Positions 30,839-41,319 of a stretch of DNA of 64,000 bases are shown piece by piece. The notes beneath the pieces were generated by a model. It was given only the letters and a program-made list of their open reading frames with translations. It did no database searches and was not told the DNA's origin. Numbering within the stretch: the first letter of the stretch is position 1; every line of letters begins with the position of its first letter. Source of the stretch: Blepharisma japonicum (Eukaryota; Ciliophora; Heterotrichea; Heterotrichida; Blepharismidae); NCBI GenBank assembly GCA_949751835.1, contig CATKHK010000024.1, forward strand, positions 62,001 through 126,000, given 5' to 3'. The position numbers were made by a program, and so were the translations under genes.

Positions 30839-31960
30839 TTATGCTGACGGCTCGTCTTGCTCACTTAATTCTTCTTCCCACTCTTGGCCTCTCTCGTCAA
30901 CTTGCTGTTCAGGAGCAATTTCTGAGCTACTTCTACAGCAAACCAAGCATATTCTCATTAGACTGTATGGCTCTTTAAGACTGAACTGTATCACAGTTCT
31001 TCTACATTGTACAGCAAGATTCGAGTTTCTTTTAAGTAGGACTGGCCTTTTTGCCAATACTAAAGTCCCGAATTTCGAGTCATTATCTTCCAAAAAGAAG
31101 CCATTTCTTGAGATTTTTATTGTAGAATGACAGCGGCTGACTGAAATATCAGAAACTCTGATCTCGTTTTCATGGCCTCTTCCGATTTTTACTATTGAAT
31201 TATCGACTGATGATAATACATGCAGGTTCTGCTCAGCTCTCTCACCTTTGAGTTCCTGCAAAGTGATATAAGGAAGCGGAGGCTTATGAACATCAATTAA
31301 GGGGCATAGTTTTCCTTCAATTTTTATCGAAGAAGGATATAACTCCTTGCAGATTTCGCATTGCAGCTGGGATCAGCTGTAGGAAACAGAGTTTCCAGTT
31401 TGCTTCGTTTTCACTTTCTCCATGAGCCAAACTTGCAAGCATTTATAGTGGATAAATCTCATGCTCCCTGAGCATTTGCAAGGAGTGATTAAAGGGTTGT
31501 TGTCCTTTTCTGTATCACCTAAGCAAAACCGGCAGGATGCTCCATTGGATGGCTTTTCAACTTCTTCTTCATCTTTAAGTTCTTGGATAGGTTCGTATCC
31601 TTTGTAGTTTATTTCTTTTACCTTAAGTCTTATTCTTCCAATTTTTATGATGTCATCTTCACTTAGTTTATAGCCTTTATAGCCTTCTTCACCGTGATAA
31701 TCTTTAACGACAAATCAAAAACGATCTTTCTTTTCTGATCTGATTACATATTCATTATTAGTTTCATATACCTGTACAAGCACGCCTTCAAGAGGTAGAG
31801 AGTTTTCAGTATTAAATTCACAGGTTTCTCCTGCTAATATAACTCTTCCTGATTTCACTGTTTTAAAGTTATTTACAACCGTGTCTTTTGTTTCATAGTC
31901 GAATAGTCCATGGGAATCTCTCTTCCATGTGAATGTTCTTATTGATAAAGGAATACTCAT
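30839..31960 (-). CDS. RING-CH and FHA domain protein
   Basis: 373 residues, intronless, with two TGA (Trp). The central RING-CH (MARCH-type) is SCRFCLGD, TPCKCSGSMRFIH, KCLQVWL, CEICKE. The C-terminal part is an FHA domain: IVKIGRGHENEIRVSD, then SVSRCHSTI and FFLEDNDSKFGTLVL, with the Arg, Ser and His-Ser residues that bind phosphothreonine. An N-terminal beta-rich region (DDIIKIGRIRLKV) may be a second, degenerate FHA. It probably ubiquitinates phospho-Thr-marked targets. Its 3' end is 13 nt from the chitin synthase stop (convergent). Confidence 0.88.
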
Positions 31961-32762
31961 ATTTATTATAGCACACAGAATATTATATTACTACAGATTT
32001 ATTTCCCATTTCATTTAGATTTGAATCTTCTCTACATAGTCTAAAGGAATTTGAGATTGATTTATTAAATAATGTCAGTGATATAAAAAAAGCGTTTCTC
32101 TGCATTAATGATGCACTTATCAAATAAAATTAGAGAAAAATCAATGAATAAAATAATTTAATTGCATGAAAAATAATTAAGGACTCTTTTGAAATGGAGA
32201 ATATTCTGTACTAATTTCTATTTTAAAATTATTTATCTTCAAACTGCTTTGATTATGGTGTTGTCGAAGAAAATAATTTGATATAGCTTAAAAGAATTAT
32301 ACTATCTATTTTATATATTAACTATAAATTAGAGAGTTGATTTAACAGAATAATTCCTGCAATATTCTCATTTTTATAAGCACTGAAGCTTTAACTTTCT
32401 CAAAATTGATTTTTTTTTAATTTTTTAGTTATATAAAATGATTATTAATCGAATTAGAATTCTATAAGATTACACTTTTTATTCTAAAATTATTGATTTT
32501 AAAAATTAAAATTGATTTCTATTTGCACATCAATGAATTTTATTTGGAGATTCTTCAATATTCTCCGAAAATCAATTATAAATATTTTAAAATGTATAAG
32601 AAAATGATAAACAAAATTATTTATCAGACTAATAATTTTTAGATTGATATATAATAACTTTCTATTAAAAATTTATGGCAGATATATTTTATCGGTTATT
32701 TTTGAAATTAATAAAATGGACTTATTTTTAAATAAACTTTTAAATATGTTTTCAGTGCTTTT
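31961..32762. other. AT-rich intergenic region
   Basis: 802 nt, very AT-rich, between the start of the RING-CH gene and the end of the kinase gene. It must contain the promoter of the former and the 3' region of the latter. Only short hairpins are seen (for instance TGCAT/ATGCA near 32100 and GGAGA/TCTCC near 32540). No coding frame. Confidence 0.5.
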
Positions 32763-34409
32763 TTATAAATTATGATTAAGAGGTGAAAGCTGAAATTCGC
32801 TTTCCCATCTCTCCATCAACTTGCTTTTCATAATTTCAGAAATAGATGGGCGATCACTGGGATCTTTTGCAGTAAGCCAAAGAATCATCTCGCTTTCCAC
32901 TCCAAATTTTTCTACTACTTCTTTGGAAAGTTCATGCTTGTGTCTAAGATTTTTTAAAAGTAAATATCTCTCATGGTCGGTCTCCATTTTTACGCAAAGT
33001 TCTAGCAATATCATGCCTAGGGGATAAACATCTACTTTTTCATCATAACTAAATCCGTTTTCCTGTTCTGGAGCAAGATAAAGTGGACTACCAACATTTG
33101 ACGAGTGAGCTTTTTCAAGTGGAGTTGATGGCTCAGCTTCCAAATAATTATTTATAACAGCCAGTCCAAAATCCCCAATTTTAACGCACAGCTCTTTATC
33201 CACGAATATATTGGCTGGCTTTAAGTCTCTATGAATAAAATTGCATTGATGAATATGTAAAACTCCTTTCAAAAGCTGCCTGAAAAGGAGAACATTTTCC
33301 CTTCTCTCAATTGTTCTTTCCGGTCTTTCAAGCCAGTTTTTCAAGGTGCAACCCTTACTATATTCCATTTGAATATTGAGATTAAGCTGAAAATAAGGCT
33401 CAGAAATTGACGCTAAAGAGCTTGAGGAGCTGCTTAGTTCAGAAGATTCACTTTCTTCATCCTTTTGTTCTGTTGACTCAGAAGATCTAATATTATGGTC
33501 GCCTTCACTTTCGAGCCAACAATTGTAATAGCGCAAAACGTGCTTTGAATTAAGCTGCATCATGGATAAGACCTCTCTAAAGGCCTTGTGCTCGTATAAG
33601 CTTTGATTTAGCCCCACTTTGATTCTTATAACTTTTATAGCGTAATATTGCTCGTCAAGAAGATGACGTGCTTTGAATACGCTACCAAAGCCACCTCTTC
33701 CGAGCATTGAAACAACCTCAAAATTTCGGGCTCCATGGCCATTTTGAAGGAGCTTTTCATATTTATTTACACTATCTTTGATGACCTTATTTTCAGTTGT
33801 AGACTCTTGTTTCTTGCTTTTCTGGCTATTTGAAGGTAAATGTAAAGTAAAATTTGATAAGGCTTCAGGAGTGTTATCATAGTTGATTCTTATAGTCACC
33901 TGGCATGGTTTTTCTTTTGCCATCTTTGGAGAACTTCTGTTTTCTGACATAAATTCAAATAAGGTCTGCTTCTCTTTTTCAGCAATCGATCTCCTTCTGG
34001 GTGGCAAAGTTATTGCTGGAAGCGGAGAATCAGGCTCATTGCTGCATGATCTAAACGAGTTCCCCAAGAAAAATCCAGAAAGGACTGCAATGGCGATCAG
34101 AAGAGCAAAGGAAAAACCATTATGGACAAAAAGGTCTCCAACCTGTCAGTCGTGAGCAGACTCTTTGACCAGAACGCTTTCTGGTGAAAAAATAGTGTAA
34201 TCACAGAAGAGGCCTGCCGGCTGAGGAATTTTAGAGCTTATTTGTTGGATCAAAGCAGTTTGAAATTCAATAATTTCTGTTGACTTTTCATTTGAAGCCA
34301 ATTCTTGAGTAATATATCTGATGCTTTGTGTGAGAACCTGTTGGGAGTTAGCGGTTTGAAACAGCAGAATTACTGCAATCGATATGAGTACAGCGAACCA
34401 CGATTTCAT
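32763..34409 (-). CDS. PERK/GCN2-family eIF2-alpha kinase-like, membrane-anchored
   Basis: 548 residues from the ATG at 34409; an in-frame ATG at 34445 would add 12 residues. Signal peptide MKSWFAVLISIAVILLFQ, a lumenal part of only about 65 residues, a membrane helix (FSFALLIAIAVLSGFFLG), a 110-residue linker and a kinase domain (about 228-540). Kinase motifs: LGRGGFGSVF, YYAIKVI, HRDLKPANI, DFGLA, VGSPLYLAPEQ. The YYNCWLE block and the acidic insert after it (about residues 300-345) are typical of eIF2-alpha kinases. The layout is that of PERK, the ER stress sensor, but PERK's large lumenal beta domain is missing. One TGA just before the membrane helix joins the parts. Confidence 0.8.
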
Positions 34410-34569
34410 TATTGGTTTTATTAACAATCTTATAACATAAAACATAGTGTGGCTTATCTAGAATATCTAAATATTAAGAAAAGGAAGATTAATTGTTCAA
34501 AAATTACAGTAAAAACGATGCAAAGAACTAATTATTATAAATGGTTAGCACTTATTTTCGTCATATTTT

Positions 34570-36057
34570 TTAGATCCTATTTTTATGAGGCTTATTTTCA
34601 ACTTTGGAGATCATCACTTGAGTGAATTCTTCAAGGTCGATCTCTCCATCGCCGTTTTTATCTGCATCTGTAAGCATTGCTAAAAATACATGGTCACTTT
34701 CTTCATTCCCTCCAAGAGTTTGTCTGAGTTCTTCTAATGAGATTTTCCCATTCCCATCCCTATCAAAGTGTTTAAAGGCCGCAAGCAGCCTGTCTTTATT
34801 CAGTGCTTTACTTCAATTAATAGCAGCTGTCACAAACTCAGTATAGTCTATGAATCCATTCCCATCTGCATCTAGCTGATCCATCATTTCATTAACATCA
34901 ATATTTATATGTCCAGGAAGCTTAGAAAACCCATTTTTAAGCTCACTCGTGCTTAGTTTGCCATCCCCGTTTTCGTCGAGACTTTGAAAGGTGTCACGAA
35001 GATGAGCAATTTCATCATTCGAAAGCATCTGAGCGGCAATAAAAGTCATCGTAGCTCTCTGGAGCTTGCTTTGAGTGTTAAATGATGAAAGCAGCTCAAG
35101 CGATTCTTTTGCAACTGGAATATCTTCGACCCTATTATTAGCCCTACTTTGAAGCCAGTCGTTATTATACACTTCAGAAATATTTGGGCGCTTAGCAGGA
35201 TCTTTAGTAAGGAGCAGCTTAATGAAATCTTTTGTTTCCTTCGCTACGTTATTTCAATTTCCATTTGTGGATCTAAATGATAACGGAGCTTTTTGGATCT
35301 TCTTATAAATTTCTTCATCAGTGCGGCCATTAAAAGGAGGATACCCTGACAGCATAATATACAAGATCACTCCTAAACTCCACACATCACATTTACTGTC
35401 ATAACTCCCACTAATCACTTCAGGTGCTACATAATAAGAAGTCCCAATAAAATGCTTCATTTTCTCTTTTGGCTCAAAATGCTTCGAAGTCCCGAAGTCA
35501 ATCAATTTTAATCTTGCATCAGGCTTTTTATTCTCCAATAACAAATTTTCAGGCTTTAGATCTCTATGGACAATCCCTGCATCATGGCAATATTTAACAG
35601 CACTAACCATATCAAGCATATAACGCGCTGCTTGGTTTTCGGTAAAAGGATTAGCTTCTTTTATTCTATCAAATAATTCTCCTCCTGTGCATAGCTCAGT
35701 AACAATACACAAATATCGAGAATCTTGATACACCTCAAAAACTTTTATAATATTTGGATGATCAAGCTTTTTCAATATATTCACTTCTTCCATCATCTTG
35801 CTGATTTTGGCATCATCTGTGGCTTCTGCAGGTATGAACTTTATTGCTCGCTCAATCTGCGTTTCTTTTAGCATGCCAAGTTTTACTTGTCCAAATCCTC
35901 CATCTCCGAGAATTTTCCCTAGCTGGTATCGATCTGTTACCTTGCCTTTGATAAGCTGCACAAAATTGCTGGGGCTGATTGGCAGCTCGCTTTTCTCGTT
36001 CTTTTCAGCTCTCTGTGCTTTTTGCTTGGAAGATTTCGAAGACACACAGCAGCCCAT
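34570..36057 (-). CDS. calcium-dependent protein kinase (CDPK)
   Basis: 495 residues, intronless. MGCCVSS can be myristoylated at Gly2 and palmitoylated at Cys3/4, pointing to membrane attachment. The kinase domain covers about residues 43-300 (LGDGGFGQVKLG, VHRDLKPENLLL, DFGTS, YYVAPEVISG). A junction region follows, then four EF-hands: DENGDGKLSTSEL, DADGNGFIDYTEF, DRDGNGKISLEEL and DKNGDGEIDLEEF. Calcium binding releases the autoinhibitory junction. CDPKs are shared by ciliates, apicomplexans and plants. Two Trp are TGA. Confidence 0.95.
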
Positions 36058-36094
36058 CCTTTTAATTTAACTTAATATAGAAATTTCTTATTTA

Positions 36095-37240
36095 TTACCA
36101 TCTAGTATGATGGACCTCTACCAGTCCTCGAGCCTTGAATGAAATTTCTCCATCCCGAGTTGTGATGTTTCCTTCGAATACTCCGAATGCTTGGTCAAAA
36201 TGAGACTGGATCAGCCAAAAGTTCGAGGCAAAAATGCTTTTCACTTCAGGATAAAAAATGATGCTGGCTGACCCATATTCATCTGTAGGGGATTGGTTTG
36301 TGGTTTTAAATTCCCAAGGTTGTGAAAGATCTTTTGGGTATGATGTAATGAAATTGCCAAGCTTGTACATAGTCCGATCTAAAAATACGCAGTCTTCTGT
36401 TGCTTTGGAGATTGGTGAAAACATAAATTCTCCAATGTTTAGCCCAATAGCGGAGCTCGGACCAATTTTCCCTTGGCCAGATCCCCAAATCCAAAAGCTA
36501 TGGTAAGGTCAGACTCCTCTTCCCCAGTCAATCATTCCAATTCTATCATTAAACTCATAAACTTTTCCGAAGGCGGTGACTTGTCCACTAATATAGTTAT
36601 TATAGTCCTTATATGTATAATAAAAGTTTGAGCCATCACTATTGAAAGGAGTTAAAGATGCCATTGAATCATCAGTCTTTTTAAATACATCCAACGAGAG
36701 CTGCAGTTTATCATCAAATTTTAGCTCAAGGTGCTTAAATTTTATATCGCGGTTTTTAAAATCCACTTTATAATTACCTGATTCGTATATTGTTTTCCCA
36801 TTAAGAGGATGCTTTGCCAAAATGATTTCTTCATTAGGTAGAATAAGCTTCTGGTGGTATTGAGGAGCTGAGCCTTTTTCGTATACAGTGAAAAATAGAC
36901 TTGCTACATAATGGAAATTGGCAATCCCAAAAGAAATAGTTACATTTTCATGGTGGATGGCGTAGAATTCCCATTCTTTGAATCGGTAGCGTTTATTCCA
37001 CGTTGATTTCAAAGCATCGAAATCCCATTGCATGCCTGGCTTCGTCAGATATCCAGAATGAATGAGTTTCCCTTCATCATCTAAGATGTTACCCTTTACA
37101 CTTTTAATTTTCACTTGAGGTCTGAGTAATTCTTACGAAATATCTTGCCTTCTCGGGTCATCTGGACTTTTCAGAACTAGAAATTCTATCAGAATGGCTA
37201 GCAAAAGCAATATTAAAGCAGATTTAATTAATCTGTTCAT
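36095..37240 (-). CDS. DUF2804-family membrane-anchored protein
   Basis: 376 residues after removing a 15-nt intron at 37122-37136 (GTAAGAATTACTCAG). An N-terminal hydrophobic helix (LIKSALILLLLAILIEFLVL) serves as signal anchor. The rest fits the DUF2804 family: repeated beta-strand blocks and the marker GMIDWGRGVWPYHSFWIWGS. No function is established for the family; the fold is thought to resemble lipocalin-like barrels. The ATG lies only 8 nt after the stop of the upstream RBR gene on the same strand, so its promoter must overlap that gene. It converges on nothing: the CDPK gene downstream is on the same strand, 37 nt away. Confidence 0.75.
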
Positions 37241-37248
37241 ATTTATTA

Positions 37249-38265
37249 TTACATTGTTAAGGCGGGTCTTCTATAATAAAGAAGAAAGCAGCCTCCCCAG
37301 CAGCAGAGAATTGTGAAGCCAAGGTCTATTGTGAGCCACACAATTTCTAGAAACTCGTCATGAGTTTTAGATTCTATTGAACTGATGAGAAAATAATCAG
37401 CAACAAGTACGCTTGCAAACATAAGCAATGATGATCATGATCTGTTCCATTTCGCAAGAGATAAGTAATAAGCACCTAAGCAAGTTCCAATGAAAAGAAG
37501 TAATATTGCAGATGAAATTGTAAGGATAATTATATGTTTCACTGAATATAAAGCAAATTCACAGATAAAAGGTGAAGAATAAAATATTTTCAAAATCAGT
37601 AAAATTATAACCCATGCAAAATATATACTGCTATAAGCAAATCTGAACTCACAGCTGCTGAAATTATGATTATTATAGTCACTCAAGCAATTCCAGCAAA
37701 ATTCATGGCTGCAGTTCTGGCATACCATATGTGGGCATCCTCCATTTTTTTCTATTGGGAAGCTGCACATAGGACACAATTTTGTCCACAGTTCTTTTCA
37801 TAGCAAGCTGAAAGTTTCAATATTTCCTGTAAATACAGCTTTTAAATTGCTATATAATCGCCTAGAAAGAGGGCTTAGAGTCGGATCTTTTCATTTTATC
37901 AAGCACATCGGGCACTCAAGTAGGCTTGTGCAAGTACTTGAAGAGTCAATCCAGCCTATATAATTGCAATTTCTTGATGGACAGTACCTATAGTCTTCGT
38001 CATGTGATAAGCTTCGTTTTAATAAAATAAACTGGTAGCTTGAAAATTCTTCAGGAGTCAGACTTTGTCTGATATCTTCTTCGTTCAAATAATGACCGCG
38101 GTCACCTTTGGGACAAATTATAAAAAAGTCTTCCACAAAGTATTTATTGAGCTGAGTAAAAATCCAGGACCTTATTACTTCCCGACAAAATCGGCAGCCA
38201 CATGAAAGATCGCAAAAGTCTGACTTCGGATGTTCGGCATAGCAGACATAACAATATTCAAACAT
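37249..38265 (-). CDS. RBR E3 ubiquitin ligase with C-terminal membrane segments
   Basis: 338 residues from the ATG at 38265. RING1 begins directly at the N-terminus ([14 protein letters not shown]), then an IBR-like region (YCPSRNC, ECPMC) and RING2 ([25 protein letters not shown]) with the catalytic Cys in GGC. Four hydrophobic segments follow, so the ligase is anchored like the RNF144/RNF19 or RNF217 types. Trp residues in WSSLLM and elsewhere are TGA. It may act in ER quality control or in organelle ubiquitination; that part is inference. Confidence 0.87.
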
Positions 38266-38379
38266 TATCAGAAATGACAAAAACACGTCAGTATATGACT
38301 AATTTTTTAAATTGCGTCAATATGGTTCATAGAAACCACGACAACTTATATATTATAGCAAACTGATTTAAAATAGAAA

Positions 38380-39210
38380 TTAGCCCATGTTTGGGTTTTT
38401 GAAGGGTAAAATCAATGGTTTCACCTTTGTGTCCTCTTGATTCATAACAGATGAACTTTGGAAATGCTGAATCAAGGCTTGTCGTCCTTGAATTCTTCCA
38501 TATGCCAATGAGCAAATTTTATCTGAGTTAAATCTTTCCCATTTTTTGCCTTCAAACTCTAAGTAGAAGGCTGGAATATATCTAAAGTCAATAAAATCAA
38601 TAAATGCATATCCTACGTTGCACTTATTCTGCATAAATTTTACCTTAAAATCAATCGGCAGATAAAAAAAATCATAAGTTCCCACAAACTTTTTATCAAT
38701 TGTTTGAAGCAACATTTTCTGAGTATATTTGTTCGGAATGTTTTTGATCATTATTGTAGTTCGAATATCTTCCCCACGTTCTACAGCTTCAACGTTGACA
38801 ATATAGAGCGACATTTCTTCTTCATCGAGAGGTCTTTTTTTTGGCTTTCTTCTGTGATCATCAGAACTTTCTCTGCTACTTTCTTCAGTGCTTACAGTGA
38901 TCATCGGGCTTTGAGTTGCACTACCACTGGAATGGCTGAAAGCTAGCTGTTCTGGGTCGAAGACTGTATCGTGAAAAGTATTTTCACAAAATTTGGAAGA
39001 TTCATCCTCAAGAACTCTAAAGTCTTGAGGGGTAGGCTGGATTGGCCTAATTTCATAATTCTTTATGAACATATATTTACCAACATTTTGGGTACCTGGA
39101 ATGCCAATAGGATTTCCAATGATTTGGGGTAAAGGCTCTTGAAGTGCTCGTCCTTCAGTCATTTCTCTGAAGACTCGAAGCCTTCTGGGCTTTTTTTGGT
39201 CGCCTTCCAT
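38380..39210 (-). CDS. Mei2-like RNA-binding protein
   Basis: 276 residues, intronless. A disordered N-terminal 150 residues with Ser-rich islands and a basic KKRP cluster is followed by the Mei2 C-terminal RRM: RTTIMIKNIPNKYTQKMLLQ, YDFFYLPIDFK, NKCNVGYAFIDF, ICSLAYGRIQGR. In fission yeast Mei2 drives meiosis by sequestering mRNA-elimination factors; plant and ciliate relatives are expanded. A role in conjugation or stress states is plausible but not shown. Confidence 0.9.
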   Translation of the reverse strand: MEGDQKKPRRLRVFREMTEGRALQEPLPQIIGNPIGIPGTQNVGKYMFIKNYEIRPIQPTPQDFRVLEDESSKFCENTFHDTVFDPEQLAFSHSSGSATQSPMITVSTEESSRESSDDHRRKPKKRPLDEEEMSLYIVNVEAVERGEDIRTTIMIKNIPNKYTQKMLLQTIDKKFVGTYDFFYLPIDFKVKFMQNKCNVGYAFIDFIDFRYIPAFYLEFEGKKWERFNSDKICSLAYGRIQGRQALIQHFQSSSVMNQEDTKVKPLILPFKNPNMG

Positions 39211-39545
39211 TTATTTGCAGTTATCGCATAAGAATCTATTCATATATTTAAGTTTTATTAGTAGAATTCAAAATTGTTGTTTTACTTTCTATATATACAA
39301 TGACTGGAAGATATCAAATGAAACGAATTTAAATTTTTTAAAAAATTGACATTAAATATCGATAAATTTAAATTATTTTATATGAACCAATTATTAGATT
39401 TATTTGGCCAGTTATTTCTACGTTACGCTTTAAAAAATGAATCTAAGTAATTTTTTATTATAGAAATTTTTGCTTTTATAAGACTTGTGAAGGTAAGATA
39501 CAAAATATAGTTCGATTCATTGTTTCATTTACTTTATAGTTTATT

Positions 39546-39592
39546 GTTTCGATTTTTGTGAGATTAAGCAGCTCACCGACTGAAGCGGAAAC
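39546..39592. ncRNA. candidate structured element F
   Basis: Arms 39558-39562 (GTGAG) and 39572-39576 (CTCAC) enclosed by 39546-39550 (GTTTC) and 39588-39592 (GAAAC). This short GC-containing patch sits in an otherwise AT-rich spacer between divergent genes. Could be a small RNA or a protein-binding dyad. Confidence 0.2.
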
Positions 39593-39683
39593 TAAAAACA
39601 TAATTTTTATAAAATCATCTTTATGAAATTCCCAGAATTATACAAAGATGGTAAATTAAAACCGATTTTATAAATATTAATAA

Positions 39684-39700
39684 GTCAATTAAAAATTGAC
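39684..39700. other. perfect inverted repeat GTCAATT-aaa-AATTGAC
   Basis: Seven-base arms around three A residues, 191 nt upstream of the PP4C start codon. Either a dimeric factor site or a transcript hairpin. Confidence 0.3.
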
Positions 39701-39890
39701 AGAATGCCATTATTCCAAAATCAACTCATCTTCAAAAAAAATTATAAATTCTGATTAATTATTTAACCCTTATAAAAAGTTTAGCAATTGTTTTAATTAT
39801 AGAAAAATTGATGAGACTAAGGGCTTAGAATAAGAATTGATTCCTAATAATTGCTTACTTCTTTTGCAATATACGATAATGCATTAATTA

Positions 39891-40805
39891 ATGTCAGATT
39901 TGGATAGCGATATTGAACTTCTTAAACAATGTGAGTATATTAAAGAATCTGAGGTAAAAGAATTGTGTGCTAAGGCTAAAGATTTATTAATTGAAGAAAG
40001 CAATATTCAGAGAATAAACTCTCCAATTACCATATGTGGAGATATTCATGGGCAATTTTATGATCTCATGAAATTATTTAAAGTAGGAGGAGAACCTCCT
40101 GATACAAATTATATATTTTTAGGAGATTTTGTTGATCGTGGATATTTCAGTGTCGAAACTTGGCTACTCTTATTGGCCTACAAAGTAAAATATCCTGATA
40201 GAATAATTCTAATTAGAGGCAATCATGAATCAAGGCAAATTACCCAAGTTTATGGTTTTTATGATGAATGCATAAGAAAATATGGGAGCGCAAATGTATG
40301 ACGCTATTGTACAGAAATTTTTGACTATTTACCATTAGGTGCTCTCATAGATGGAAAAGTGTTTTGCATTCATGGAGGATTATCGCCTACTGTAAGCTCA
40401 CTTGACGAAATAAGAGCAATTGACAGAAAACAAGAAGTTCCTCATGATGGAGCAATGTGCGATTTATTATGGTCTGATCCTGAAGAAATTAATGGGTGAG
40501 ATCTTTCACCGAGAGGAGCAGGATATGTTTTTGGAGGAAATATAGTTAGAGAGTTCTGCAAGCTCAACAACATAAAAACAATATTAAGAGCCCACCAGCT
40601 TGTTATGGAAGGTTACAAATGTATGTTTGAAAACAAGCTCATCACTGTATGATCTGCTCCTAACTATTGCTATCGTTGTGGAAATATTGCAGCTATTATG
40701 CAACTCGACTCAGATCTCAATCAAAATTTCATTACTTTTGATGCGGCGCCAGAAAATGAAAGGCAAATTCCAGCAAGGAAACCAGCTCCTGAATATTTTT
40801 TATAG
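39891..40805 (+). CDS. PPP4C: protein phosphatase 4 catalytic subunit
   Basis: 304 residues. PPP-family motifs GDIHGQ, GDFVDRG and RGNHE carry the two metal ligands; HGGLSP and [11 protein letters not shown] follow. The N-terminus ([20 protein letters not shown]) and the C-terminus APEYFL match PP4 better than PP2A or PP6; the last Leu is the site of carboxyl methylation in the family. Three Trp at conserved positions (codons 137, 203, 254: [26 protein letters not shown]) are encoded by TGA, which directly shows UGA=Trp. PP4 acts in DNA-damage recovery and at centrosomes/basal bodies. Confidence 0.95.
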
Positions 40806-41319
40806 ATTTTATATTTAATAAAATATTAAAAATATTGTGAATTATTAAAAAAATTATGAAATATTAACATTAACTTCAACAATAATTAATATTATCTAAT
40901 TTTAATCTATATTAATTCACAGATTTTTAAGGATAATTTGTTATAGTGTCTACTATTTATTTTTCAAAAATCTTTATAAAAGTAGGAACCCTTTTTACAG
41001 ATCTTTACTTTTTGGAAGGGTATCCCTATTGGAAGAAAAATTAAAAATGAAGCCCTAAAGTGTTTTGAGAAGTGAAAATTTAAATATCTATATAATTTAA
41101 GCTCATAAATTCAATAGGTATGATAAAAATTTCAAATTTTTTATAATCATTGATTGAAAACTAAAAATATTTTTGTCTAAAATAAAATTCACTTCTATAA
41201 ATGAATTAAAGGAAATTAAAGCTCTTTATATAAGATAAAATTTGAAAAATCTTCTAAGCCCCAAGCAATCATCAGAATTAGAATTGTTTTTGACGGACTA
41301 AAGGCCAAATTAAATTTTT
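40806..41319. other. intergenic region between convergent genes
   Basis: 514 nt between the PP4C stop and the end of the coiled-coil gene. AT-rich apart from a two-stem hairpin at 40981-41030, listed separately. No open frame of note. Confidence 0.5.
40981..41030. ncRNA. candidate structured RNA C
   Basis: Arms 40981-40986 with 41025-41030 (6 bp, one G-U) and 40988-40993 (ACCCTT) with 41016-41021 (AAGGGT), separated by a 1x3 internal loop, with a 22-nt loop. It lies 176 nt past the PP4C stop, so it may be a free RNA or part of a long 3' untranslated region. Confidence 0.28.

Larger units (their letters stand above)
39211..39890. other. intergenic region between divergent genes
   Basis: 680 nt between the Mei2-like start (minus) and PP4C start (plus). 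Two folding elements: nested arms 39546-39592 and a tight hairpin 39684-39700 (7 bp, 3-nt loop). Otherwise AT-rich without open frames. Confidence 0.5.
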
